A DNA stretch of 64,000 bases from Rhizobium grahamii. Its GTDB lineage: Bacteria; Pseudomonadota; Alphaproteobacteria; Rhizobiales; Rhizobiaceae. The first letter of the stretch is position 1; every line of letters begins with the position of its first letter. The DNA lies in the NCBI RefSeq assembly GCF_009498215.1, contig NZ_CP043498.1:1116001-1180000 (forward strand). The letters run 5' to 3'. The notes under the pieces are model-generated. The model was not told the DNA's origin. It saw only the letters and a list, made by a program, of their open reading frames with translations, and ran no database searches. The position numbers and the translations under genes are program-made. Of the stretch, positions 28,288-35,517 are shown piece by piece.

Positions 28288-28875
28288 ATGAGCAAGTACC
28301 TCGTCACGCGCCGAGGAATCGTTCTCGGCGGAATGGGCCTGTTGCTCTCTGGCTGCATTCGTTCGGAAGATTGGAGCATAACTTCGGCCTTTAGAGGCGA
28401 TCCCGATCGCAGTCCAAGGTACCGTCGGCAAGAGGTTGCCTATAACGGTGCAGAGGCGCCAGGAACGATTGTGGTCAATACGTCAGAGCGTTTTTTGTAC
28501 TTCGTAGAACCCGGCGGACGCGCGACACGTTACGGCGTTGCGGTCGGGGAGGAGGGACTGAGCTTCAAGGGCGTGGCAACGGTCGGCAGAAAATCCGAAT
28601 GGCCCTCCTGGAAGCCGACCGAAGAGATGATGCAGCGTAAGCCCAGACTGGTCAAATATGCCGACGGTGTCCCTGGTGGTCCGCTCAATCCTCTGGGTGC
28701 GGCTGCCCTCTATCTCTATCAGGGTGGACAAGACACGATGTTCAGGGTGCACGGAACGAACGCTCCGTGGTCTATCGGGCAAGCTGTTTCGAATGGCTGC
28801 GTGCGCATGACAAACGAGAATATTGTCGACCTTTACAGACGCGCTCCCGTTGGATCGAAGGTAATCGTCATCTAG
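28288..28875 (+). CDS. L,D-transpeptidase (YkuD/ErfK) lipoprotein
   Basis: A 195-residue protein with a lipoprotein signal (RGIVLGGMGLLLSGC; the N-terminal RR also gives a weak Tat look) and a YkuD domain from about residue 60. The catalytic motif is FRVHGTNAPWSIGQAVSNGCVRM with His and Cys in the expected HxxN...SxGC(I/V)R(M/L) arrangement. It would cross-link peptidoglycan or attach proteins to it in the periplasm. ATG 28288 follows GGCAGGTGAAA. The inverted repeat just upstream suggests repressor control. Confidence 0.9.
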   Translation: MSKYLVTRRGIVLGGMGLLLSGCIRSEDWSITSAFRGDPDRSPRYRRQEVAYNGAEAPGTIVVNTSERFLYFVEPGGRATRYGVAVGEEGLSFKGVATVGRKSEWPSWKPTEEMMQRKPRLVKYADGVPGGPLNPLGAAALYLYQGGQDTMFRVHGTNAPWSIGQAVSNGCVRMTNENIVDLYRRAPVGSKVIVI

Positions 28876-29040
28876 CGCTTATCACGGCAGACAACGAAAG
28901 CTTGGCGATATGTATTTGTTGGTGCTAATGTGTTGGCGGCGCAACCAGGACTGATTCCGCACTGGCTATCATCTGGGCTGACGCCAGCATTGTAAGTGTT
29001 GCCTTCGATAAGCTATCCCGGATGAGGAGAGGACTTCTTG

Positions 29041-29163
29041 ATGAGCCGAATTATTTTCGTCATAGCCGCACTGTTCGCCGTTGCCAATCTTAGCGCTTGC
29101 GCAAACATCGGCAAAGGAAAAGGCAAGGCACCTCCGCCTGAGGCAGCTGCGGTCTACAAATAG
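29041..29163 (+). CDS. Small lipoprotein, 40 residues
   Basis: ATG 29041 is preceded by GAGGAGAGG at 8 bases and opens a 40-residue frame, MSRIIFVIAALFAVANLSAC followed by ANIGKGKGKAPPPEAAAVYK. LSAC is a clear lipobox, leaving a mature peptide of about 21 residues. A strong terminator follows 10 bases after the stop, so it is a complete transcription unit. The function is unknown; it is similar in design to entericidin-like small lipoproteins of rhizobia. Confidence 0.75.
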   Translation: MSRIIFVIAALFAVANLSACANIGKGKGKAPPPEAAAVYK

Positions 29164-29173
29164 TTATAATGCT

Positions 29174-29207
29174 AGAAAGAGGGGCCCGTTGGCCCTTCTT
29201 TCTTTGC
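29174..29207 (+). terminator. Rho-independent terminator
   Basis: Arms AGAAAGAGGGGCC (29174-29186) and GGCCCTTCTTTCT (29191-29203) pair over 13 bp with one wobble and a CGTT loop; the 3' arm is T-rich. It ends the small lipoprotein transcript. Confidence 0.8.
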
Positions 29208-29287
29208 AGGCTTCAACGGAACTGATTTCTCGTCGCGCAGCCGGCTGACGTGTTGCTTACATGTGGCTTGAGAATTGGAGCGTAGCG

Positions 29288-29875
29288 ATGCCGCTTACCA
29301 AAGGTCGTCTTTTGCTTGCGGCTTTGATCGCATGCGCGCTGTCATCCTGCCAGACCGCTGACAAGCCGCCACAGCCGCGGTTCACATCGACAAGCAAAGA
29401 TGCAGGCAGCGCAACGACGACGAAAGTCGCGACGAGCCGGTATTTCATTGAATTTCGGTCCCGATACGCACTGAGCTATGGCCACACCTATGTCGTGTTC
29501 GGTAAACTCGACAAGAACGGAAACATGATCAGTCCGGAAGTGGCGGGATTGGCGCCGGCGTCGCATGATCCATCTCAATACGTTGTCGGCCATTTCATAC
29601 CAGTTCCGGCCTCGACCGGCTGGACGGACGGCGATCTTGAAGAGCAATACCGCTCGGCAAGTTGGCGGGTGCTTTTGAGTGAGGCGGAGTACCGCGACGT
29701 CGTTGCCTTCATCCGCAAGCAACAAGCGGTTTCAAAGACGTGGGAAGCGACCGTCAACAACTGCAACGCTTGGACAGGGGAAATCGCCCGCCACATGGGC
29801 TACAAGACGCCAGGGATCTGGCTAAGGCCACAGCAATTCATAACCCAGCTCAGGCAGATGAACACGACAGGTTGA
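29288..29875 (+). CDS. Lipoprotein with possible papain-like (NlpC/DUF4105-type) fold
   Basis: A 195-residue protein with a lipoprotein signal (LLLAALIACALSSC). The mature part contains YALSYGHTYVVFGKL, with a candidate catalytic His, and VNNCNAWTGEIARHMG, with a candidate catalytic Cys in an NNC context. His before Cys with an NNCN motif is the circularly permuted order of NlpC/P60-like and DUF4105-like papain-fold enzymes. This is an inference from two motifs; the family is not confirmed. ATG 29288 is chosen because it directly precedes the signal peptide. Confidence 0.6.
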   Translation: MPLTKGRLLLAALIACALSSCQTADKPPQPRFTSTSKDAGSATTTKVATSRYFIEFRSRYALSYGHTYVVFGKLDKNGNMISPEVAGLAPASHDPSQYVVGHFIPVPASTGWTDGDLEEQYRSASWRVLLSEAEYRDVVAFIRKQQAVSKTWEATVNNCNAWTGEIARHMGYKTPGIWLRPQQFITQLRQMNTTG

Positions 29876-29943
29876 GCATGCTTGCTCACGGCGCGGCCGT
29901 TGGCGTAAGGTAAGCTCCTGCGAACATTAATGTCGCGAGCGCG

Positions 29944-30552
29944 ATGACACGTCGGGGGATGAGTTTGGCACTGGCAAGCCTCTGCAAGATTATCTGGGCG
30001 GTGGGGGTTATCGCCTGGTACTTTATCCGTCGACCCGCCGAACGGCGGGCCAAACGGCATCGCATTGTCAGTAATCAACGAGATGCGACAGACAAGTTCG
30101 GGCTCGTAGCCGCGTCCGTCGGACTGGGCCTAATTCCCGGACTTTTTGCGCTGACGGGGTTTCCCCATGACGCGACCTATTCCGCTCGGCCGTTTTCGTT
30201 GGTGCTCGGTACCATCCTCTACTGTGCCGCCCTGTGGGTTTTCCGACGGACGCACAAGGAGCTGGGCAAGAACTGGTCCATCTCCTTGGAGATCCGCGCG
30301 GAACACGAACTGATAGCCAGCGGTCCCTATGCTCTTGTCCGGCACCCGATGTACACCTCGTTCCTTTTAATGGCTGCGGGGCAGGCCTTCCTTCTCTCAA
30401 ACTGGATCGTAGGATTGGCGGGTTTTCTAGGATTCGCAGCCCTTTTCTTCCTTCGAGTTGACAAGGAAGAGCAGATGATGCTCGAATTCTTCGGTTCGCG
30501 ATATCGTGAATACATGCGGCGGACAAAGCGAATTATCCCTTACGTCTACTAA
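29944..30552 (+). CDS. Isoprenylcysteine carboxyl methyltransferase (ICMT)-family membrane protein
   Basis: A 202-residue protein with four or five transmembrane helices and the family SAM/lipid motif GPYALVRHPMYTSFLLM, then EEQMMLEFFGSRYREYMRRTKR, the Glu/Tyr-rich C-terminal motif of the ICMT/PEMT superfamily. Bacterial members methylate small lipids, phenolics or unknown substrates. It starts a three-gene set with an E2-type acyltransferase (10 bases downstream) and an SDR with SEC-C tail, suggesting a small lipid- or aromatic-modifying pathway. ATG 29944 has a weak ribosome site; ATG 29959 is an alternative. Confidence 0.8.
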   Translation: MTRRGMSLALASLCKIIWAVGVIAWYFIRRPAERRAKRHRIVSNQRDATDKFGLVAASVGLGLIPGLFALTGFPHDATYSARPFSLVLGTILYCAALWVFRRTHKELGKNWSISLEIRAEHELIASGPYALVRHPMYTSFLLMAAGQAFLLSNWIVGLAGFLGFAALFFLRVDKEEQMMLEFFGSRYREYMRRTKRIIPYVY

Positions 30553-30561
30553 GGTGGGATC

Positions 30562-31346
30562 ATGCGAGGTCGATCGATCAGGCTCTCGGCAGCAAGGCGT
30601 CTTGTCGGAGACCTGATGCGATTCTCCATCGGGATCCCGCGCGTCACCGTCCAGCGGCAAATGCGGATCGGGCCATTGGCGGACGCCCGAAATGCATGCG
30701 ACGCCAAGCCGTCGTGGACCGCATTGTTCTTGAAGGGGTATGGGCTTCTCGCGTTGGAGGTTGTCGAGCTGCGGCGTGCCTATGTGAAGCTGCCATGGCC
30801 ACGCCTCTATGAGTATCCCGAAAGTGTCGCATCCGTTGCACATGAGAGGGAGTATGGCGGCGAGCGCATCGTGCTCCTCGGCTCGATAAAAACCCCGAGC
30901 GTAAATCAATCGAACAGCTTGACGTTTTGTTGCGAGAGGCACGTTCGCGTCCTGTCATGGACATAAAGCAGTTTCGTCGCGCGCTTAAGTTCGCCAAGTT
31001 CCCAGCGCCGCTCCGGTGGATCGGGATGTGGTTCGGATTGAATCTCGGTCGGCAGCGTCCGCGTTTTTTCGGTACGTTCCAGCTTTCCGTCTATTCGGGC
31101 CTCGGCGCAGAATCGCTCAATCCGCTGACTCCGCTGACGACGCTCCTGAACTATGGCCCAATCGGTCCGGACGGGAGTGTCGCCGTGCGTATCCTTTACG
31201 ATCACCGCGTCATGGATGGCGCAAATGTTGCGCGCGCTCTGGAGCGCTTCGAAGCTATTCTCAACAACGAGATCGCCAACGAAGTGAAGGCAATGTCCTC
31301 AGGCAATCTTGTGTCGAAGGTTGCGCTCGGAGAGAGCTCCAAATGA
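30562..31346 (+). pseudogene. Stand-alone 2-oxoacid dehydrogenase E2-type acyltransferase, frameshifted
   Basis: Two frames form one 261-residue chloramphenicol-acetyltransferase-fold protein. The first ends after GERIVLLGSIK; the second continues KSIEQLDVLLREARS, to the active site ILYDHRVMDG near the C terminus (HxxxDG). Frames switch at the A-run/C-run 30888-30896; one additional A (or C) restores continuity. There is no lipoyl domain, so it is not a 2-oxoacid dehydrogenase subunit but a free-standing acyltransferase. GTGGG precedes ATG 30562. The stop overlaps the SDR start (ATGA at 31343-31346). Frameshift or assembly error cannot be separated here. Confidence 0.75.
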
Positions 31347-32203
31347 CTGGTGGCGGGGAGTTACTTCCGGCAACCGTCATTCTTGGAGCGTCGAGAGGCA
31401 TCGGTCGATCGATTGCCAAGATCGCTGCACGAGACGTTGCGACTGTCGTCCTGGTGGCTCGATCAGAAGCCCACCTCGAAGCGGTCGCAGAAGAGATCCG
31501 TTCCGCAGGTGGCAGGGCAGTCGTATTTCCAATTGACCTTGCCTCCAGAGATGCATCCAAACAGCTTGAGTCCTTTCTGGCGGAATATGGCTTGTTCTGC
31601 GACGTGCTCGTGAACAACGCCGGCTACGGCCTTCGCGGTGCGGCTACCTTGCTACCGATCGCCGACCAGCTTGGTATGATCGACCTGAACATCCGAACGC
31701 TCGCCGATTTCACGCTACGATTTTCACCTGGCATGGCGAGGAGAGGGCGGGGCGGTGTCATTAACCTCGGCTCTGTCGCAAGCTTCCTGGCGGGGCCGAA
31801 CATGGCCGTCTACTATGCCAGCAAGAGCTTTGTCCGATCGTTTTCTGCTGCTCTATCCCAAGAGTTGCGCGCTACGGGCGTGACCGTAACCTGTGTCGCG
31901 CCGGGTCCGACCGCCACCGATTTTCTTGACAGCTCCGGCGCTGGCCGTGCAACGCTTTTCAAGATCCTGCCGAAACTTAGTGCGGACTATGTTGCGGAAC
32001 AGGCCTGGCGGGGATTCAGGTCGGGTCGCCGGCTTGTCGTCCCTGGAGTCTCCGCAAAAGTCTTGATTGTTATTGCAACGGTTCTGCCAAACTCGTTGCT
32101 GTTACCACTTGTCTCGCGCCTGCAGCGCCGCAAGAGCGATCTTTGCCCATGTGGTTCGGGTGAGACGTCTGCGAAATGCAAATGTTCTTCACTGAGGAGC
32201 TAG
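31343..32203 (+). CDS. SDR-family oxidoreductase with C-terminal SEC-C zinc motif
   Basis: A 286-residue protein. Residues 1-255 are a short-chain dehydrogenase of the DltE/YqjQ-like group (ILGASRGIGRSIAKI, NNAGYGLRGA, YYASKSF) with a hydrophobic segment after residue 230. The C-terminal end, DLCPCGSGETSAKCKC, is a compact SEC-C motif (CxCGSGxxxxxCxC), the zinc-binding element known from SecA tails. This combination is unusual; zinc-mediated contact with ribosomes or partner proteins is a guess. It is coupled to the upstream acyltransferase by a 4-base overlap. A truncated recJ copy starts 17 bases after its stop. Confidence 0.82.
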   Translation: MTGGGELLPATVILGASRGIGRSIAKIAARDVATVVLVARSEAHLEAVAEEIRSAGGRAVVFPIDLASRDASKQLESFLAEYGLFCDVLVNNAGYGLRGAATLLPIADQLGMIDLNIRTLADFTLRFSPGMARRGRGGVINLGSVASFLAGPNMAVYYASKSFVRSFSAALSQELRATGVTVTCVAPGPTATDFLDSSGAGRATLFKILPKLSADYVAEQAWRGFRSGRRLVVPGVSAKVLIVIATVLPNSLLLPLVSRLQRRKSDLCPCGSGETSAKCKCSSLRS

Positions 32204-32220
32204 CTAGCCAATATTTCTTG

Positions 32221-32320
32221 GGAGCGGAGCACTGTCAGGGCTTGAGGCGCTTACAGCTACGCGTCCTCGACGGTACTCCGGCGCGATAACGAAGAGACTC
32301 ACAAAGGGCAGGGCGGAGGT
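32221..32320 (+). repeat. Right copy of recJ 3' end (truncated remnant)
   Basis: Bases 32221-32289 read in frame as GAEHCQGLRRLQLRVLDGTPAR plus stop in two halves, against GAEHYQGSRRIQLRVLDGAPAR at the recJ terminus: 18 of 22 residues equal, four changed (Y-C, S-L, I-L, A-T). The similarity continues about 30 bases past the stop. The divergence is too large for a recent tandem duplication, so one copy probably came with the inserted block from a related strain. Confidence 0.8.
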
Positions 32321-32466
32321 CGGTCTCGGTTTCGCGCCAACAGTCATTCTGGCCCCGCGTCGCCTTCGTGTGCACATGCTTCGCTTCTTCGCTGTGTGCG
32401 CAACCCATCCTTTACGTTTTAACGGATAATCATACCGTGACTTGCGGAATGGCATGAGGTCACGAG

Positions 32467-33297
32467 GTGTCGCAGCTCATAAGAATAAGCGCATTGCTGG
32501 CGATTCTGCTCGCCTGCTTGCTTTTCCTCCCGCCGTTTAGTGGATACGTCAGCCGGGGCACCGAATCCGCCCGGGATCATTTCGACAAGCGGCCCGAGCA
32601 GACCGCGTTGTTCATCGGCAATAGCCGCACGTTCTATAACGACATGCCCCATATGGTGCGAGCCATCGCCGATTCCGCCGGTTACTCCAAGAAACTGCGC
32701 ATTGAGATGGATGCGGAGCCAGGCGTCAGCCTCGGCGATCATATCAAGAGCGAAAAAACCCAAGCTCTACTTTCACAGCGTTGGGATCACGTCGTTTTGC
32801 AGGTGCTGAGCAGCGACCAATACAGCGCACAGCAATCAGGCCCGGCATGGGGTGATGCCGAGAACCTGATCAGGGAGGTCCAGGCGAAGGGATCCTTGCC
32901 GGTCATGTTCGTGACCTGGCGCTATACCGACCAGTGCACCGGGAACGCAGGTATGCCGAAAACCGCCGGCGATTTGTCCCCGTCGGGTTATGCCGACATG
33001 CATATCAACATCCAACGGCAGCATGCCCGTCTCGCCGCTCTGACCGGCGTAGTCCTGGTCAATGTAGGCATGATTTGGGAGGCGGTCCAAAGCCAGCCGA
33101 AAGACTTCAATCTCTACCATGACTGCAATCACCCTTCGATCTACGGCAGCTATCTTTCGGCGCTGATGTTCTACAGCTATTTTTCTGGAAACGATGTGCT
33201 GAACGTGACGTTCCGGCCTGAAGGAATGTCCGCCCAAGACGCCCAAATGCTGAGGAAAGTTGTCTCAGAGTATCTAGCAGAGGGCGCCAAGGCCTGA
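32467..33297 (+). CDS. SGNH/GDSL-hydrolase-like secreted protein
   Basis: A 276-residue protein with an N-terminal signal or anchor (ISALLAILLACLLFLPPFSG). SGNH-like blocks: FIGNSRTFYNDM (block I with Ser), LQVLSSDQYSAQ, and YHDCNHPSIYGSYLSALMFY, where Asp and His match block V (DxxH). It could remove or transfer acyl groups from a surface glycan. It lies 91 bases before an acyltransferase-3 gene on the same strand, a pairing common in polysaccharide O-acetylation. The start is GTG 32467 with GAGG upstream. The substrate is unknown. Confidence 0.72.
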   Translation: MSQLIRISALLAILLACLLFLPPFSGYVSRGTESARDHFDKRPEQTALFIGNSRTFYNDMPHMVRAIADSAGYSKKLRIEMDAEPGVSLGDHIKSEKTQALLSQRWDHVVLQVLSSDQYSAQQSGPAWGDAENLIREVQAKGSLPVMFVTWRYTDQCTGNAGMPKTAGDLSPSGYADMHINIQRQHARLAALTGVVLVNVGMIWEAVQSQPKDFNLYHDCNHPSIYGSYLSALMFYSYFSGNDVLNVTFRPEGMSAQDAQMLRKVVSEYLAEGAKA

Positions 33298-33388
33298 CTG
33301 ATTGCGCGTTTATCTATAAACGTTATAATCGCATTAATATCTGATAAATGTTCTTCAGGTTGTATGTCCTCGGCTGGGGACGAGACAT

Positions 33389-34546
33389 ATGACGAGCGAC
33401 AGACCAGAGGGACGACGTCACGACCTTGATGCGTTGCGTGTATTTTGCTTTGGCACGCTCATCATCTACCATTCGAGCCTCATCTACGGGACAAAGACCT
33501 GGTGGATTAACTCGCCGGATAGCACAAAACTGATCGATCTGATCACGATCGGGTCGCATCCGTGGCGGATGAGCCTGCTGTTCTTCATTTCAGGCGTGGT
33601 CACGGCATCGCTTCTGAAGAAGAGATCCATGACGGAGATTCGTAGCACCCGGACGAGACAGCTCCTTCTACCCTTCGTATTTGGCGTTTTCATAGTTGTG
33701 CCGCCGCAGGTCTATTTCTCGCCGCAGAATTTCGCGCCTGATCTCTCGTATTGGGATTTCTGGAAGACCTATGTGCTCTCCGCACTTCAGCTGGAACATA
33801 TGTGGTTTCTGGCCTATCTGTGGATCTATATGATCGTCTGGTCTATCGCCCAGCCACAGCTGGTGCGACGCTGGCCCGGCATATCGACGTCCCTCGCCGG
33901 TTGCCTGAAAGGCACGGGACTGTTCCTCGCACCAATTGCGTTTCTATCGCTCCTGAGGCTCTGCCTCTATCCCATCTTCGGCGAGACGCTGGTCATTAAA
34001 TCTGACCTCTACTCGCACGCACTATATTTCTCGATGTTCATGGTGGGATCGTTGCTCGTCAACGAGCGGAGCTTCTGGCAGGAGGTCGACCGCCAACGCT
34101 GGGCGAGCCTCGGTCTCGCCACGCTGTCGATGACGGCGCTTGCAGCACTTTTCTTGCTCGTACCCCGGGAAGCAAGGCCGGAGGCTCTCGTGATGGCGGT
34201 CCGGGTTGTCCGCTCGGCATTCCAATGGTGCACGATCCTTGCGCTGCTTGCCTTTGCGGGCAGGCTCGCCAACCGCCCGAACCGGGTCATCACGCATCTG
34301 AACAAGTCGATCATGACCTACTATGTCGCCCATCAGACAGTGATCGTCGTTGCCGCTTACTATATCGCTCAGGCGGGTTTGCTCGACATCCGTTCCTTCA
34401 TCCCGATCGTGATCATCACGGTACTTGTCTGTGCGCTCATTGCAGAGATGAAGCGTTTGGCAACCTCGCGCCTCGTCCCCCTCCTTGTCGGTGTTGCATC
34501 GCTAAGAAAAGGGGGGCGTAAACCGCTGCCCGCAGAAACCGCCTGA
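33389..34546 (+). CDS. Acyltransferase family 3 membrane protein
   Basis: A 385-residue polytopic protein with about ten helices. RRHDLDALRVFCFGTLIIYH at the N terminus and the conserved His in the first helix are typical of acyltransferase-3/OpgC-like enzymes that acylate exported glycans or lipids. Together with the SGNH protein upstream it could form an O-acetylation module for the surface polysaccharide encoded nearby; this is inferred from proximity only. GGGGACGAG precedes the ATG. A terminator follows at 34631. Confidence 0.85.
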   Translation: MTSDRPEGRRHDLDALRVFCFGTLIIYHSSLIYGTKTWWINSPDSTKLIDLITIGSHPWRMSLLFFISGVVTASLLKKRSMTEIRSTRTRQLLLPFVFGVFIVVPPQVYFSPQNFAPDLSYWDFWKTYVLSALQLEHMWFLAYLWIYMIVWSIAQPQLVRRWPGISTSLAGCLKGTGLFLAPIAFLSLLRLCLYPIFGETLVIKSDLYSHALYFSMFMVGSLLVNERSFWQEVDRQRWASLGLATLSMTALAALFLLVPREARPEALVMAVRVVRSAFQWCTILALLAFAGRLANRPNRVITHLNKSIMTYYVAHQTVIVVAAYYIAQAGLLDIRSFIPIVIITVLVCALIAEMKRLATSRLVPLLVGVASLRKGGRKPLPAETA

Positions 34547-34630
34547 GCCGTGCAGGGGCGACGGGTCGGCGTCTGCTTCACCGTTATCGTTCAAATCGCT
34601 GTCGCTACGACACCTGGCCAAAGAGGAAGT

Positions 34631-34656
34631 AGGTCCGGTCATCGGACCTTGTTTTT
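34631..34656 (+). terminator. Rho-independent terminator
   Basis: AGGTCCG (34631-34637), loop GTCAT, CGGACCT (34643-34649), then TGTTTTT. It closes the acyltransferase-3 transcript. Confidence 0.8.
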
Positions 34657-34739
34657 ATGATGGCAGCGGGAATTTTGCGATACCACCACAAGTTAAGTAT
34701 TCCTTGAAGAGCAATCTTCATCGATTGGAGGAAACGACA

Positions 34740-35120
34740 ATGAACGATCAGTCAGGAAGCAACCCGTTTGATGGCCCTCAGATGCAGGGAACGCGTTATG
34801 AGCGTGCCGATATGTCAGGCGCTAACTTCGATTGCGTGAATCTCGCGGACGCACGATTTTACGCTGTTTTGACGAATGCAAAATTCATCGATACCGACTT
34901 GGGCAAAGCGGATTTTGACGATGTCAATCTTGCAGGCGCGCGCTTTGACAACGTCAATCTGTCTGGAGCCGCTGTCACCAATGCAAACCTATCGCGATTG
35001 ACCATAAGCGGTGTCACGCTGGTTGATTCCGATATCAGAGATGCCGATTTGACCGGAATGCGGATCAATGGCGTTCTCGTCACCGATCTATTCGAGGCTT
35101 ATGAACAGGCAAAAAGCTGA
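34740..35120 (+). CDS. Pentapeptide-repeat protein
   Basis: A 126-residue cytoplasmic protein. From about residue 15 it consists of A(D/N)LXX-type repeats (ADMSGANFDCVNLADARFYAV..., about 17 repeats), forming a right-handed quadrilateral beta-helix. No transmembrane or enzymatic part is attached. Known members mimic DNA or act as scaffolds; no function can be deduced. GGAGGAAACGACA before ATG 34740 fixes the start. Confidence 0.85.
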   Translation: MNDQSGSNPFDGPQMQGTRYERADMSGANFDCVNLADARFYAVLTNAKFIDTDLGKADFDDVNLAGARFDNVNLSGAAVTNANLSRLTISGVTLVDSDIRDADLTGMRINGVLVTDLFEAYEQAKS

Positions 35121-35242
35121 AATCAGGCCGACGATAGGCGAAGCGCGAAGTGCCGTTCCGGAGCAATCTGAAACATGATCGGCTCACTCCGTCCTACCTG
35201 CTAGGACTTCGGTCCACCTAGTAAACCGGACGTCTACGCGGA

Positions 35243-35317
35243 TGGTACGCCCTAGGGGAGTTGAACCCCTCTTTACAGAATGAGAATCTGTCGTCCTGAC
35301 CGATAGACGAAGGGCGC
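35243..35317 (-). tRNA. tRNA-Glu (anticodon CTC)
   Basis: A 75-nt cloverleaf on the minus strand: acceptor GCGCCCT/AGGGCGT (terminal G-U pair), anticodon stem ACAGA/TCTGT around loop TTCTCAT (anticodon CTC), T arm AGGGGTTCAACTCCCCT, encoded CCA at 35243-35245. It differs at about 8 of 75 positions from the tRNA-Glu at 50989-51063; the two bracket the polysaccharide locus. Confidence 0.95.
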
Positions 35318-35334
35318 TTTTCGCGACTGGCTAT

Positions 35335-35363
35335 AAAATAGGAGGCCCTCGCCAGGCGCGCAA
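35335..35363 (-). promoter_or_regulatory. Promoter of tRNA-Glu(CTC)
   Basis: On the minus strand TTGCGC (35363-35358), 17 bases, TATTTT (35340-35335), about 20 bases before the tRNA. The second tRNA-Glu has the same layout. Confidence 0.6.
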
Positions 35364-35424
35364 GATGCCGGCAAATAGGCCTCCTTCGAACGCATGGCTT
35401 TAACGAGAGGCGATATCGGTTATT

Positions 35425-35435
35425 CTGCACTGCAA
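35425..35435. promoter_or_regulatory. TTGC-N3-GCAA-like element upstream of polysaccharide polymerase
   Basis: CTGCACTGCAA, one base from the full palindrome, 83-93 bases upstream of the Wzy-like gene at 35518. No good -10 box follows at the spacing seen at the other sites. Confidence 0.4.
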
Positions 35436-35517
35436 ACGGCGCCTGCGGGAGATGGGGAGGGCGCAAAAGGCTGGATCAGAAACCGATGGTGAGCATGATC
35501 CTCGACGGTGCGATACC

